From Leuconostoc fallax KCTC 3537 (GTDB lineage: Bacteria; Bacillota; Bacilli; Lactobacillales; Lactobacillaceae): DNA of 64,000 nt. Position 1 is the first letter of the stretch. Every line of letters starts with the position of its first letter. Location of the stretch: assembly GCF_000165675.1 (NCBI RefSeq), contig NZ_AEIZ01000026.1, forward strand, positions 210,233 through 274,232, read 5' to 3'. The notes below the pieces were generated by a model, which was not told where the DNA came from, made no database searches, and saw only the letters and a program-made list of their open reading frames with translations. The translations under genes were made by a program, and so were the position numbers. Of the stretch, positions 1 through 9,324 are shown piece by piece.

Positions 1-891
<891 letters not shown>

Positions 892-896
892 CTAAA

Positions 897-967
897 AGCG
901 CTAAATTAATCATTTGTATGACTTTAACAACAAATACAAACGATTAATGAGAAACGCTATTCCTCCT
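897..967 (-). promoter_or_regulatory. pyrG translation-initiation hairpin with distant Shine-Dalgarno
   Basis: On the reverse strand an AGGAGG (962-967) is followed by a hairpin and then the pyrG ATG at 888. The arms at 934-948 and 905-919 pair over 15 positions, one of them G-U, closed outside by AGCG/CGCT (955-958 and 897-900) across an internal loop. Folding leaves 3 nt between the AGGAGG and the stem and 8 nt between stem and ATG, about 11 nt effective spacing. The pairing is seen in the sequence; the role in bringing the ribosome site to the start is inference. Confidence 0.6.
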
Positions 968-1005
968 TTGATAGTCGATACGCGGGAACATGGTGTTACA
1001 ACTAC

Positions 1006-1036
1006 AAAAGCTCCCAAGTCTAGCTTGGGAGCTTTT
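1006..1036 (-). terminator. pyrG leader attenuator (intrinsic terminator)
   Basis: A 13-bp perfect stem (1006-1018 with 1024-1036, 5-nt loop) ends in a run of U on the reverse strand, 24 nt after the predicted start site. Its 5' arm contains GCTCCC, which a slipped poly-G 5' end could pair with to prevent termination. In Bacillus subtilis pyrG, low CTP causes G addition at a GGGC start and antitermination; all the needed parts are present here. Confidence 0.88.
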
Positions 1037-1059
1037 CAATGTTTCCCATTAAATGGGAG

Positions 1060-1097
1060 CCCTATTATACTATACGTACTAAATGATAGCCTGTCAA
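1060..1097 (-). promoter_or_regulatory. pyrG promoter with GGGC initially transcribed sequence
   Basis: Reverse-strand -35 TTGACA (1092-1097), 17-bp spacer and -10 TATAGT (1069-1074). The transcript would begin at 1062 with GGGCTCCC, the slippage-prone start known for CTP-responsive pyrG promoters in Gram-positives. Confidence 0.85.
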
Positions 1098-1118
1098 GTA
1101 CTTAAGCAGAAGAAAAAC

Positions 1119-1688
1119 TTATTTCTCTTCATCTCCATCGCCTAAGTCATCTAAATCATCTGTTCCAGCCAATTCATTTAAATTGTCATCGATTGATTCG
1201 GCATTATCATCAGAATCAATTTCTGTCTCTTCGTCATCACTCGCATCATGTGTATCAGTATGCTCGTCTTCTGAAGTTTCGCCAAAATCATCATCTTCTG
1301 GATCATCATCGTTATAATCAATAACATCATCGTCACTCGCGCTGTCTGCAAAGACATTGACCTTTTTGGCTGTCTTTTTACGCTTAGGTAATTCAACTTC
1401 GTCATCAATTTCATGAATTGATTCGTCAATAGCATCCACAGGATACCATGCACGTAATGCCCACTCGTTATTACCTAACGAAATAAATGAGCCATCAGTA
1501 TTAAGTTCTGTATAAAATTGTGATAAACGTGATTTGAATGATTCTGAATCAACATCTAAAAACTCTTGTATCTCTTGAGCCAAGGCAGAAAACTGCATTG
1601 GTTCTCTATGCTCACTAAGAATTGCGACCGCAATCTCAACTAATGAAAGTTCTTCTTTTGGGTGATTTCCAAATTGTGTGAGTGACAT
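1119..1688 (-). CDS. rpoE: DNA-directed RNA polymerase delta subunit
   Basis: Delta is a small Gram-positive RNA polymerase subunit that increases core recycling and sensitivity to initiating nucleotide levels. The 189-residue product has the two expected parts: an N-terminal winged-helix HARE-HTH domain (about residues 1-90, with the LSLVEIAVAIL segment) and a long, very acidic, disordered C-terminus (about 115-189) made almost only of Asp and Glu with some Ser and Thr. The ATG at 1686-1688 is preceded by AAAGGA. It lies directly upstream of pyrG on the same strand, the order seen in most Firmicutes. The pyrG promoter sits right after its stop, so the two are probably transcribed separately. 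Confidence 0.95.
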   Translation of the reverse strand: MSLTQFGNHPKEELSLVEIAVAILSEHREPMQFSALAQEIQEFLDVDSESFKSRLSQFYTELNTDGSFISLGNNEWALRAWYPVDAIDESIHEIDDEVELPKRKKTAKKVNVFADSASDDDVIDYNDDDPEDDDFGETSEDEHTDTHDASDDEETEIDSDDNAESIDDNLNELAGTDDLDDLGDGDEEK

Positions 1689-1731
1689 TTTGCACGTCCT
1701 TTCGCGTTTCTAACTCATCAAGTATATCCAA

Positions 1732-2166
1732 TCAAGCATTGAATTGCAACCTTATCTCATATTGCCCGATTAATTGTTCATTTGCCGTTAAAATATAATC
1801 AATTGCTGTTTCACCACGTAAATTAGCAGTATCTAGTGCTGTTGCTAGTAATGTTGTTCTTGTTGCCATCGTCATGCGACCAGATGGTGTTTCATAAGAT
1901 GCTGGTACTTCTTTACTATCCACAAAAGTCATGACTGTCTTCACATCGCCTGAGCGCATTAGACGAATACTGCCATTAGGATCAAATTTGAAGGTAACGT
2001 GCACTTGGGGTTGATCTGGTAATGTCTCTGTATAACGAATATAAACCGCTTCATTTTTGACAATTAGTTGCCCAAGCGTATCAAAAGAAAATTCTTCAAC
2101 TTCATTATCTAGACAAACTTTCGTTGTTAGGTGAACATTGATTTGTTCAAAATCATTATTTGCCAT
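1732..2166 (-). CDS. DUF1934 family beta-barrel protein (YwiB-like)
   Basis: A 144-residue protein resembling the DUF1934/YwiB family, small calycin-like beta-barrels of unknown function usually found beside rpoE, argS or pyrG in Firmicutes. Alternating hydrophobic and polar stretches such as VHVTFKFDPNG and TMATRTTLLATALDT fit an all-beta fold. There is no signal peptide, membrane segment or cysteine. It lies 43 bp upstream of rpoE on the same strand and could share its transcript. Divergent to it is the HD hydrolase, so the 2167-2274 gap holds both promoters. Function is unknown; the family call rests on size, context and sequence character. Confidence 0.7.
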   Translation of the reverse strand: MANNDFEQINVHLTTKVCLDNEVEEFSFDTLGQLIVKNEAVYIRYTETLPDQPQVHVTFKFDPNGSIRLMRSGDVKTVMTFVDSKEVPASYETPSGRMTMATRTTLLATALDTANLRGETAIDYILTANEQLIGQYEIRLQFNA

Positions 2167-2274
2167 CTTTTCTGCCTCAATATTACAATCTAACTTTCAA
2201 TTATACTATAATATATAATAAATATTAGTTCATTTGAGAAACTCTTAATTTTTATCATGACAAAAGGAGCCATT

Positions 2275-3636
2275 ATGCCTCAAGAAAAATTGGCACGCGA
2301 AAAGGTTTTACGTGATCCAATCCATAATTTTATTCACGTTCAAGACCAGGTCATCCTTGATTTGATCAATACGACTGAATTTCAGCGATTACGTCGTATC
2401 AAACAATTGGGTATCACCAGTGCCGTATTTCATGGTGCTGAACATTCACGATTCGAACACTCGGTTGGTGCTTATGAACTGGCACGCAGAATCACTGACT
2501 ATTTTGAAAAATATTACCCATCAAAGACAGCAAATGATGGTCTTTGGGATACCAGCCAACGCTTAGTCACATTGGTTGCAGCTTTACTACATGATGTTGG
2601 TCACGGTGCTTTTTCACATACATTTGAACATCTTTTTCAAACAAATCACGAATGGTATACACAAGAAATAATTACCGGTGATACTGAAATTCATACAATT
2701 TTAGCGCAAGTCTCTCCTGATTTTCCTAACAAAGTCGCCAGTGTCATTGCCAAAACTTATACTAATCCACAAGTGATACAACTCATTTCTAGTCAATTAG
2801 ACGTCGATCGTATGGATTATCTCTTGCGCGATGCTTATTTCACGGGTACAAAGTATGGCGAATTCGACATTGATCGTATATTGCGTACGATGCGCCCAGT
2901 AAAAAACGGTATCGCCTTTGATATCGGTGGTATGCACGCAGTTGAAGATTATGTTGTTAGTCGTTATCAAATGTATTTGCAAGTTTACTTCCACCCTGTT
3001 TCTCGTGGTATGGAAGTATTGCTTGAACATTTACTTCATCGCGCACGAGAATTATACAAACAAGCGCAAAAAAATGATATTGAAGATCAACAGTTCATTG
3101 GTCCACTTTTAAAGCCACTGTTTGATGAAAAACTAACATTATCTGATTACCTTAATTTAGACGATAATGTCTTTATGACTTATATTCTGATTTGGCGACA
3201 CCATCCTGATCCCATTTTGTCAGATTTATGTTGCCGATTTCTTGATCGGAAGCCCTTAAAATCGGTCATTATGGATAATGAAACCATCCCCGTGCGTGAA
3301 AAGTTAACAAAATTAGTCGAGAAAGCTGGTTATAATCCAATTTATTACACAGCGCAAAACGACGCCTATGATCTACCTTACGATGACTATAATCCGACCT
3401 CAGCTAAACCAAGAACACAGATTGACTTTCTGTTAGCTGACGGTTCCCATCAGGAGCTGTCTCAACTATCAACTTTAGTTGCAGCAATCAAAGGTAAGGC
3501 TTCTATTGATCAACGTTTCTTTTTTCCAAAAGATATGTTAAAAGAAAATGGCAATGATTTATTTTCAGAAACGGCCGAGCATTTTCGTAGCTTTATTCAT
3601 AACAATGCCCTAAAAGATCCAAATACTAGTGTATAA
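2275..3636 (+). CDS. HD-domain phosphohydrolase (YwfO/SAMHD1-like)
   Basis: Metal-dependent HD hydrolase of the dGTPase/SAMHD1-like type, likely cleaving nucleotides; the substrate is not evident from sequence. The chosen ATG at 2275 follows AAAGGAGCCATT, so I discard an in-frame ATG at 2257. Metal-ligand motifs are visible: HGAEHSRFEHSVG near residue 55, LLHDVGHGAFSHTFEH (the HD pair plus following His) near 110, and QLDVDRMDYLLRDA near 180. Length of 453 residues is normal for this family. It is a single-gene unit transcribed away from DUF1934 and converging on yajC, with a shared terminator between. Confidence 0.85.
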   Translation: MPQEKLAREKVLRDPIHNFIHVQDQVILDLINTTEFQRLRRIKQLGITSAVFHGAEHSRFEHSVGAYELARRITDYFEKYYPSKTANDGLWDTSQRLVTLVAALLHDVGHGAFSHTFEHLFQTNHEWYTQEIITGDTEIHTILAQVSPDFPNKVASVIAKTYTNPQVIQLISSQLDVDRMDYLLRDAYFTGTKYGEFDIDRILRTMRPVKNGIAFDIGGMHAVEDYVVSRYQMYLQVYFHPVSRGMEVLLEHLLHRARELYKQAQKNDIEDQQFIGPLLKPLFDEKLTLSDYLNLDDNVFMTYILIWRHHPDPILSDLCCRFLDRKPLKSVIMDNETIPVREKLTKLVEKAGYNPIYYTAQNDAYDLPYDDYNPTSAKPRTQIDFLLADGSHQELSQLSTLVAAIKGKASIDQRFFFPKDMLKENGNDLFSETAEHFRSFIHNNALKDPNTSV

Positions 3637-3640
3637 AAAG

Positions 3641-3684
3641 AAAAAGATAGTAAGTAACCGATGGGGTCGCTTGCTATCTTTTTT
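3641..3684. terminator. bidirectional intrinsic terminator
   Basis: GATAGTAAG (3646-3654) pairs with CTTGCTATC (3670-3678), flanked by A and T runs on both sides. It separates the convergent HD hydrolase and yajC genes. Confidence 0.75.
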
Positions 3685-3689
3685 GTTCA

Positions 3690-4049
3690 TTACTTATCTT
3701 GATCTTTTTGATCATCAGATGTAATTTTAGTATCTGTTGGCTTTAAATCTTCAACTGACGTTTTAGTTTCTTGATTGTCTGTTGTTGTTGCTGCAGCCGG
3801 CTTAATAGTACGAATAGCTGATAACTCAAATGTTAAAATGACACCTTCAGCATCTAAATCAACAGTTTTTGCTTCTCTATTTACATTATCAACAACTGCA
3901 TGCAAGCCACCAATTGTGACAACTTCAGCACCCTTGGCTAAAGAATTTTGCATTGTTTGCTGTTGATTCTTCATCTTCTTTTGTTGACGTGACATAAACC
4001 AAAGCATCGCCACCACAATAATTAGAGGCAATATTAAATTATAATTCAT
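3690..4049 (-). CDS. yajC: preprotein translocase subunit YajC
   Basis: YajC is a small inner-membrane partner of SecDF in the Sec translocase. The 119-residue protein has one N-terminal membrane helix (LILPLIIVVAMLWFM, about residues 4-19) followed by the family signature of basic and Gln-rich residues and a GGLHAVV segment (about 47-53) typical of YajC. The C-terminal 35 residues are a low-complexity Thr/Asp/Lys tail. It directly follows tgt on the same strand, the tgt-yajC order widely conserved in bacteria. Confidence 0.93.
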   Translation of the reverse strand: MNYNLILPLIIVVAMLWFMSRQQKKMKNQQQTMQNSLAKGAEVVTIGGLHAVVDNVNREAKTVDLDAEGVILTFELSAIRTIKPAAATTTDNQETKTSVEDLKPTDTKITSDDQKDQDK

Positions 4050-4096
4050 CTGAAATTCCTACTTTCTGTACTCCAAAATATTATATCAAATTTTCA

Positions 4097-5314
4097 TTAG
4101 AATAATCTAGCGTTTGGTTTATTATACCCATACTCTTCCATAACAGTCTCTCTAAATTCTAATAATTCGTCTCTTTCAATTGCTGTTCGCATATCTTCCA
4201 TAAATTGCAGTAAGAAACGTAAATTATGCTGAGAAGCCAACTGCGCCCCCAACATTTCATTCGCATTGAATAAATGATGTAAATAAGAGCGTGTCAATGT
4301 TTTGAATGGATTATACCCTGGTACGTCAAACTGTGCCATATTACCAAACTGCTCTTGACGAATCGGATTAGGTGAATAATAACTCAAATCTGGATCTAAC
4401 GGTGTGAAATCATTCTTATATTTGGCATTTTTAATGACAACACGTCCAAAACGTGTCATCAAAGTTCCTTTACGTGCAATTCTCGTAGGTAGCACACAGT
4501 CAAACATATCCACACCACGCATAACACTATCAATCAGTGAATCAGGTGCTGCTACGCCCATTAAATAACGTGGTTTTTCCTCAGGCAAAAGTGGCATTGT
4601 AAAGTCCAATACACGATTCATTTCTTTTTTGGACTCACCAACAGATAAGCCACCGACCGCATAACCTGGTAAATCCATGCTAACCAAATCATTAGCTGAT
4701 TCAGTACGTAACGCTTTAAAGCCAGCACCTTGAACAATACCGAATAACGCTTGACTGTCAGGATTCTTGTGTGCTTTTTGGGCACGTTCTGCCCATCTTA
4801 CTGAACGTTGCATTGACTCTTTAATATAATCATAGGTTTCAAAATATGGAATTGCTTCATCCAATTGCATCATAATATCGGAACCAAGGTTATTTTGAAT
4901 ACGCATGGCAACTTCAGGAGACAAGAACATTTTATCCCCGTTCACGTGGTTTTGGAATGTAACCCCTTCTTCTTTTAGCTTACGTGCATCCGAAAGCGAG
5001 AAGACTTGAAAGCCACCGGAATCAGTTAAAATGGCTTGATCCCATCCCATATATTTGTGTAATCCACCTGCCTGCGCAATTAACTCGTCTCCTGGGCGAA
5101 CCCACAGATGATACGTATTACTTAATATAAACTGTGCACCGATTTCTTTGAGTTCTCGTGCACTAACACCCTTAACAGCGCCTTGTGTACCAACAGGCAT
5201 AAACATAGGTGTTTCAAAGGTACCATGCGGTGTATGAATACGTCCGCGACGTGCACCAGTATGTTTCTCTGTATGTAAATGTTCATACCATACAGCACTT
5301 TTTTGATTTGTCAT
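4097..5314 (-). CDS. tgt: queuine tRNA-ribosyltransferase, lacking zinc-site cysteines
   Basis: Tgt exchanges guanine-34 of GUN-anticodon tRNAs for a queuine precursor. I place the start at 5314 ([13 protein letters not shown]) behind GGAGGAA; an ORF extension to 5395 has no ribosome site and overlaps the previous gene. Catalytic landmarks are present: [10 protein letters not shown], the VGGLSVGE loop, and [12 protein letters not shown] holding the catalytic Asp. Two things are unusual. The C-x-C-x2-C cluster that binds structural zinc in known Tgt enzymes is absent from the segment encoded at 4286-4390, where several other residues are inserted. The pocket motif normally written DECxPY reads DEAIPY. 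The enzyme is therefore a divergent Tgt; whether it uses queuine, preQ1 or another base cannot be told. Followed by yajC. Confidence 0.9.
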   Translation of the reverse strand: MTNQKSAVWYEHLHTEKHTGARRGRIHTPHGTFETPMFMPVGTQGAVKGVSARELKEIGAQFILSNTYHLWVRPGDELIAQAGGLHKYMGWDQAILTDSGGFQVFSLSDARKLKEEGVTFQNHVNGDKMFLSPEVAMRIQNNLGSDIMMQLDEAIPYFETYDYIKESMQRSVRWAERAQKAHKNPDSQALFGIVQGAGFKALRTESANDLVSMDLPGYAVGGLSVGESKKEMNRVLDFTMPLLPEEKPRYLMGVAAPDSLIDSVMRGVDMFDCVLPTRIARKGTLMTRFGRVVIKNAKYKNDFTPLDPDLSYYSPNPIRQEQFGNMAQFDVPGYNPFKTLTRSYLHHLFNANEMLGAQLASQHNLRFLLQFMEDMRTAIERDELLEFRETVMEEYGYNKPNARLF

Positions 5315-5382
5315 GCTAAATTCCTCCGCTTTTGCGTCAAATACTAGTTTATCAGTTTTTTGACCACAAAAAAAGCGGGAAA

Positions 5383-5898
5383 TTATCCCCACCACTCTTT
5401 GTCAGTATCTCTCATTTTATGCGTCAGACTGATTTGATCAATATTTTCAACATTATGATAAGTGGTTGAAAATGGTTGTCGCATCCAATCATGTAATTGT
5501 TGGTAATTTTGACTATCAATAAATAAGGCCAAATCATCAGCATCGTCCCAAAATGTCCATAACATGTACTCGCTCTTACCATCATTTTGTTGAGCTAGTA
5601 CACCATTTAATGCCATTTTTTCAAGTAAGTTATTGATATGCTCATCATCATTACCAATCGACTTAAATGACACTTGATGAACTAATTTCCCTTTAGGTTC
5701 TCCCATTACAAACAAACTATTAAACGTCAAGGGTCGGTTAAAACGTTCAACTAATTCGGGTTGATCAAAAATCAATACATTTAATCCAGCTAATTGTGAT
5801 AGCTTACCTAATAACAATAATTGATTTGGTGCTTGTTTTTTATATTTTAATAATGTTGCAACATCTTGTTCTGGCGCTAATACTAAGTTGATTTTCAT
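5383..5898 (-). CDS. conserved hypothetical protein, possible ABM-fold domain
   Basis: I do not recognise this 171-residue protein with confidence. Its second half contains a stretch ending [17 protein letters not shown] and then HDW, which recalls the ferredoxin-like antibiotic-biosynthesis-monooxygenase (ABM) fold, and the first half also looks like an alpha/beta domain, so a two-domain dimeric-barrel arrangement is possible. No signal peptide or membrane helix. Its start codon overlaps the end of the preceding small gene (4 bp) and it stands just before tgt, so it belongs to the same transcription unit as the MoxR/VWA genes upstream. Confidence 0.6.
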   Translation of the reverse strand: MKINLVLAPEQDVATLLKYKKQAPNQLLLLGKLSQLAGLNVLIFDQPELVERFNRPLTFNSLFVMGEPKGKLVHQVSFKSIGNDDEHINNLLEKMALNGVLAQQNDGKSEYMLWTFWDDADDLALFIDSQNYQQLHDWMRQPFSTTYHNVENIDQISLTHKMRDTDKEWWG

Positions 5899-6200
5899 AA
5901 GAAAGGCTCCTTTAATTGTTTTATCACATCATGAGATAAATGACTTCCAAACTTTTGAATAAAGGCCTGGGTATCCGAAAAAGTATCGAATCGATAGATG
6001 ACTTGACGCACAGCATCGGCATGGACTAATCGTTTAGCAAAGTTAATATCCATCATTTGAATGCGACTTGATTCAAACGGTTCTTGAAAATCTAACGATG
6101 CCCATGTTCCTTTTAACAAAGATTCTGCACGTTGGTAACGTCGATCACGTCGAATCATACTTCGTAAATCTTCTGGGTTTAAATTGTCTACCATCCACAC
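5895..6200 (-). CDS. small hypothetical protein
   Basis: A 99-101 residue basic protein without recognised domain. Start is either GTG at 6200 (directly abutting the stop of the VWA gene) or the ATG at 6194; a GGAG lies upstream of both. It reads NLNPEDLRSMIRRDRRYQ near the N-terminus and is mostly helical in character. The tight spacing on both sides (it overlaps the next gene by 4 bp) says it is translated as part of the MoxR-VWA operon, but its role is unknown. Confidence 0.6.
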   Translation of the reverse strand: MWMVDNLNPEDLRSMIRRDRRYQRAESLLKGTWASLDFQEPFESSRIQMMDINFAKRLVHADAVRQVIYRFDTFSDTQAFIQKFGSHLSHDVIKQLKEPFL

Positions 6201-7374
6201 TATGCTCCATTATATTCGTCCATCGTCAAGGTTATGATATGTCCGACAGGATCTACTAAACTCAGATGAGCACCAGTTGGCATAATCCAGTAAACCTGTT
6301 TAAACTTTGTGTTCACTGTCGCTTTCTCCCCTTCACCGTCCGTCAAAATGACCACTAATGTCTGAGACGGTTTATATCTGCGTTCGGACAATAAGTTAAA
6401 GATACTCTGAAAAGTTGTACCGCCACCAGCATGACGCTGCCAATCGTGAATATGATGAATAGGATGCACTTGGGTATCAAACATAAAATAATCAATATTA
6501 GTATCAAATTGTTGGGCAATCTGTTGTATTTGTGATAAAAAGACACCCGCTAACTGATCGGATATCGAAGCTGAATTATCAATAAACACCACTATTTTAG
6601 CTGATTGAGCACTCACCTGTCCTGGTAAATCCATACGATAAGGTTGTCGCCGATTAAACCGTGTCCATGATTCCCGTTTGCGATGTGGTATTTGTGACAG
6701 CTTAGCTTTCAAAATAGCCTGCCAATGACGCTTGCGTGTTTGTACCTTTTCAATTTGTCTCACAATTTCACTATCAATATTGCCTCGACCGCTCTGTGGT
6801 GTATCCTCAACAGCTTGGCGTACTACTTCATTCAAAGCAGTCGTTGCTTCGGCAATATGACCAGTCGCGCTCTGCCAACTATCATGATTATCATTTTGAT
6901 CACCATCAGGCAAGGCATCTTGATTCGTTAAAGCCGCTAGCCACTCAATATATTGCGCCGAATCTTGGTGCGCTGCTAATAGCTTACCCGTTAAATTAAA
7001 AATAGTTTGTAACGTCACCGCACCTGGCAGTATGCCCATATCCTTTGGCAAATACTGATTAACAGCCAAATCTGTGCCTAATTTGACTAGTTTTTTGCTG
7101 TACGTTGCTGATAGCGTATTGGATGTTGCCAGATAACGTGCAACGCTACATGTGCTAAAAGTAAGGCTATTTCATCATCTTTTGGTAAGCGTTCCTCTAA
7201 TAATTGTGCATTAAACGTCAAATACCATTGGTGTTTTTGCCATAATAGACCAACTGGCTGCTTTAAGGTTGAATCAGCACGCCGATTCAAGTTCATTACA
7301 ATGTTACCGTAAAGTGGTGCAGTATCTAGTAGAATTTTAACGCCATTAACGAGCCTTTGGTTATCTGTTTTCAT
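6200..7374 (-). pseudogene. DUF2201/VWA-like protein, split by an apparent 1-bp deletion
   Basis: Two adjacent reading frames (7374-7087 and 7069-6200) form one protein of about 391 residues once a single A is restored in the run at 7091-7096 (six present, seven needed). The N-terminal piece resembles the DUF2201 metallopeptidase-like domain (LLLAHVALHVIWQHP); the bridge reads TAKKLVKLGTDLAVNQ; the C-terminal piece is VWA-like with VVFIDNSASIS (a MIDAS-type DxSxS) and VVILTDGEG. Proteins of this type are paired with MoxR AAA+ ATPases, as here, where the ATPase gene overlaps the 5' end by 4 bp. Because eight similar indels occur in the window, I take the frameshift as probable sequence error and the gene as probably functional. 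Confidence 0.8.
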
Positions 7375-8522
7375 CTTGTCGCGACGTCCATAATTTGTTG
7401 ATACAATACGTTGGCATAATGACCATCACTAGCAAAAAGTTGATCCAATACGGGTGAATCAGTCAGTTGCTTAACTAATGCATATTGACTATCTGGTGAC
7501 ATAAGTTGTAGCAGTCGACTTAATCGCGCCGCATTATTTTCAATAGTCAGTTGCCCCGTCAATAAAACGGATTTCATTACTGTTAATTTCTGTAACTCAT
7601 CCATATTCTTAAATTTCTCATCAATCACATGCGGTACTTTAGGTCCATAGGGCTTAGATTCAAAAATATCTTGTGCTGTCAATGTTGGTAGTTGCTGTAC
7701 GATAAATTGCACAAACTGGCGCGCAACATTAGCACCTAAGTCTCCTGAAAAAATATCAAACATCAATACATCAGCTTGTTCTTTTGGTAGCTGTACAAGT
7801 TCATATAAATTATCTGACACGCGGTGCCAAGCACGCGGCGTTGGATTTAGATCCTCATGTCGCGTTGTCGGATATAATAATTCCGCATACTGCGTAATAA
7901 ACTTTTGAACAAGGGGATGAATATTTGCTCGAGGCGCTCCGCTACTCGCCCAAGACAACCAGTCACTCACAGATACCGCCATTACTAAGCGCGTCGTACG
8001 ATCTTTAATTGCTGCATCACCACGCTCAACAGCATAATCCGTTGTTTCAAAACCAGCCATATCGTCATCAGGATTTTCTGCTAGTACAATATGCACTTGT
8101 CGTGGTAGTACAATATCGTGAATTCGGCGTTGTAAAACTAAATTCATCAGTTCACTTTGCACAGCTTGTGAACCACGATTGAATTCATCCAAAAACCATA
8201 TAATTGGTTGATCAGGTTGTTGTTCTGCTGCTTGAATAATTTGAATTAATGTATGCGTGTAGCCAAATTGAACATCTGCTAATCGACCATAATTTTTGGT
8301 GTCTAAAAAGGAAGTTTCTGTTAATGGTGGAACAGGAATTGCAAGATCACCCTTTTCAGACAGCGATACTACTGTCGTCATCAACTTCGCTTTCATTTTT
8401 TCAGCAACAGCGGTGACTAAAGCACTCTTCCCAATACCCGCTTCTCCAACGATGCTGGGCACATTTCCACCCTTCAAAACAAGGGGAACGGCAACTAATA
8501 ATTGTTGAAATGATAAAGCCAC
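7371..8522 (-). CDS. MoxR-family AAA+ ATPase
   Basis: A 383-residue AAA+ ATPase. Walker A is GEAGIGKSALV (about residues 26-36), Walker B reads IIWFLDEFNRG (about 107-117), and sensor-type segments follow, including VLAENPDD. MoxR ATPases act as chaperones that remodel or activate VWA-domain partners or insert metal cofactors. The overlapping downstream gene encodes exactly such a VWA partner. Start ATG at 8522 follows AGAGAGGTAAC. First gene of a run ending at tgt-yajC. The substrate of the pair is unknown. Confidence 0.85.
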   Translation of the reverse strand: MALSFQQLLVAVPLVLKGGNVPSIVGEAGIGKSALVTAVAEKMKAKLMTTVVSLSEKGDLAIPVPPLTETSFLDTKNYGRLADVQFGYTHTLIQIIQAAEQQPDQPIIWFLDEFNRGSQAVQSELMNLVLQRRIHDIVLPRQVHIVLAENPDDDMAGFETTDYAVERGDAAIKDRTTRLVMAVSVSDWLSWASSGAPRANIHPLVQKFITQYAELLYPTTRHEDLNPTPRAWHRVSDNLYELVQLPKEQADVLMFDIFSGDLGANVARQFVQFIVQQLPTLTAQDIFESKPYGPKVPHVIDEKFKNMDELQKLTVMKSVLLTGQLTIENNAARLSRLLQLMSPDSQYALVKQLTDSPVLDQLFASDGHYANVLYQQIMDVATR

Positions 8523-8562
8523 TTTGTTACCTCTCTAACTAATTTCTATTTTACTCTTTAAC

Positions 8563-8593
8563 AAAAAAAGTGCCACGTTTTAAACGTAACACT
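8563..8593 (-). terminator. intrinsic terminator after upp
   Basis: On the reverse strand AGTGTTACG pairs with CGTGGCACT (two G-U pairs) around a 6-7 nt loop and is followed by seven T, 20 bp after the upp stop codon. Confidence 0.85.
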
Positions 8594-8612
8594 CATACCA
8601 TTCTATAATAAA

Positions 8613-9242
8613 TCACATCGTACCAAACAAACGGTCACCGGCATCGCCTAATCCTGGAACAATATAGCCATGTTCGTTGAGGCCTTCATCCAAAGAACCT
8701 GTATAAATATCAACATCAGGATGTGCATCTTGCACCGCATGTACACCTTCTGGTGCCGAAACTAATGTAATCAACTTAATGTGCTTTGCACCACGTTTCT
8801 TCAACGCGCTAATTGCATCTTTAGCAGAACCACCTGTTGCCAACATTGGATCAACTAGCAAAACATCACGTTGCCCAATATCTTCAGGTAATTTAATAAA
8901 ATATTCAACGGGTTCAAGTGTATCCTCATCGCGATACATGCCAATATGACCAATCTTAGCAGCAGGTATTAATTGTACAATGCCATCAACCATACCCAAC
9001 CCTGCGCGTAAAATTGGTACAACTGCCAATTTTTTACCCGCTAGTTGCTTTTTCATCGTTTTTGAAACTGGTGTTTCCACTTCAACATCTTCTAGTTGCA
9101 AATCACGACTTGCTTCGTAAGTCATTAACATTGCAATTTCATCAACTAAAGCTCGAAAATCCTTAGTGCCAACATTCTTATTGCGAATCATCGTTAATTT
9201 ATGTTGGATTAATGGATGATCCATTTCAACAAATTTACCCAT
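8613..9242 (-). CDS. upp: uracil phosphoribosyltransferase
   Basis: Salvages uracil with PRPP to UMP. The 209-residue length and sequence are typical: [17 protein letters not shown] at the start, PILRAGLGM in the uracil pocket region, and [11 protein letters not shown], the PRPP-binding loop. Cytosolic homo-oligomer. The ATG at 9242 follows AGAGGAACATGTA. In many Firmicutes glyA lies between tsaC and upp; here upp follows tsaC directly with only about 80 bp between, so glyA has been lost or moved. Confidence 0.97.
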   Translation of the reverse strand: MGKFVEMDHPLIQHKLTMIRNKNVGTKDFRALVDEIAMLMTYEASRDLQLEDVEVETPVSKTMKKQLAGKKLAVVPILRAGLGMVDGIVQLIPAAKIGHIGMYRDEDTLEPVEYFIKLPEDIGQRDVLLVDPMLATGGSAKDAISALKKRGAKHIKLITLVSAPEGVHAVQDAHPDVDIYTGSLDEGLNEHGYIVPGLGDAGDRLFGTM

Positions 9243-9324
9243 TACATGTTCCTCTGTCTTCTTTATCTTTATCTATTGTATCAAAAAAATAGACGAACAC
9301 TCAATTCATACACAATAAGCAATA

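Noticed and set aside
914..1105. Open frame on the + strand inside the pyrG leader
   Set aside because: It lies across the attenuator and promoter and has no ribosome site; the structure explains the sequence.
6200..7069. VWA part as a separate gene
   Set aside because: The upstream frame and this one join at a six-base homopolymer with matching family sequence; treated as one gene.
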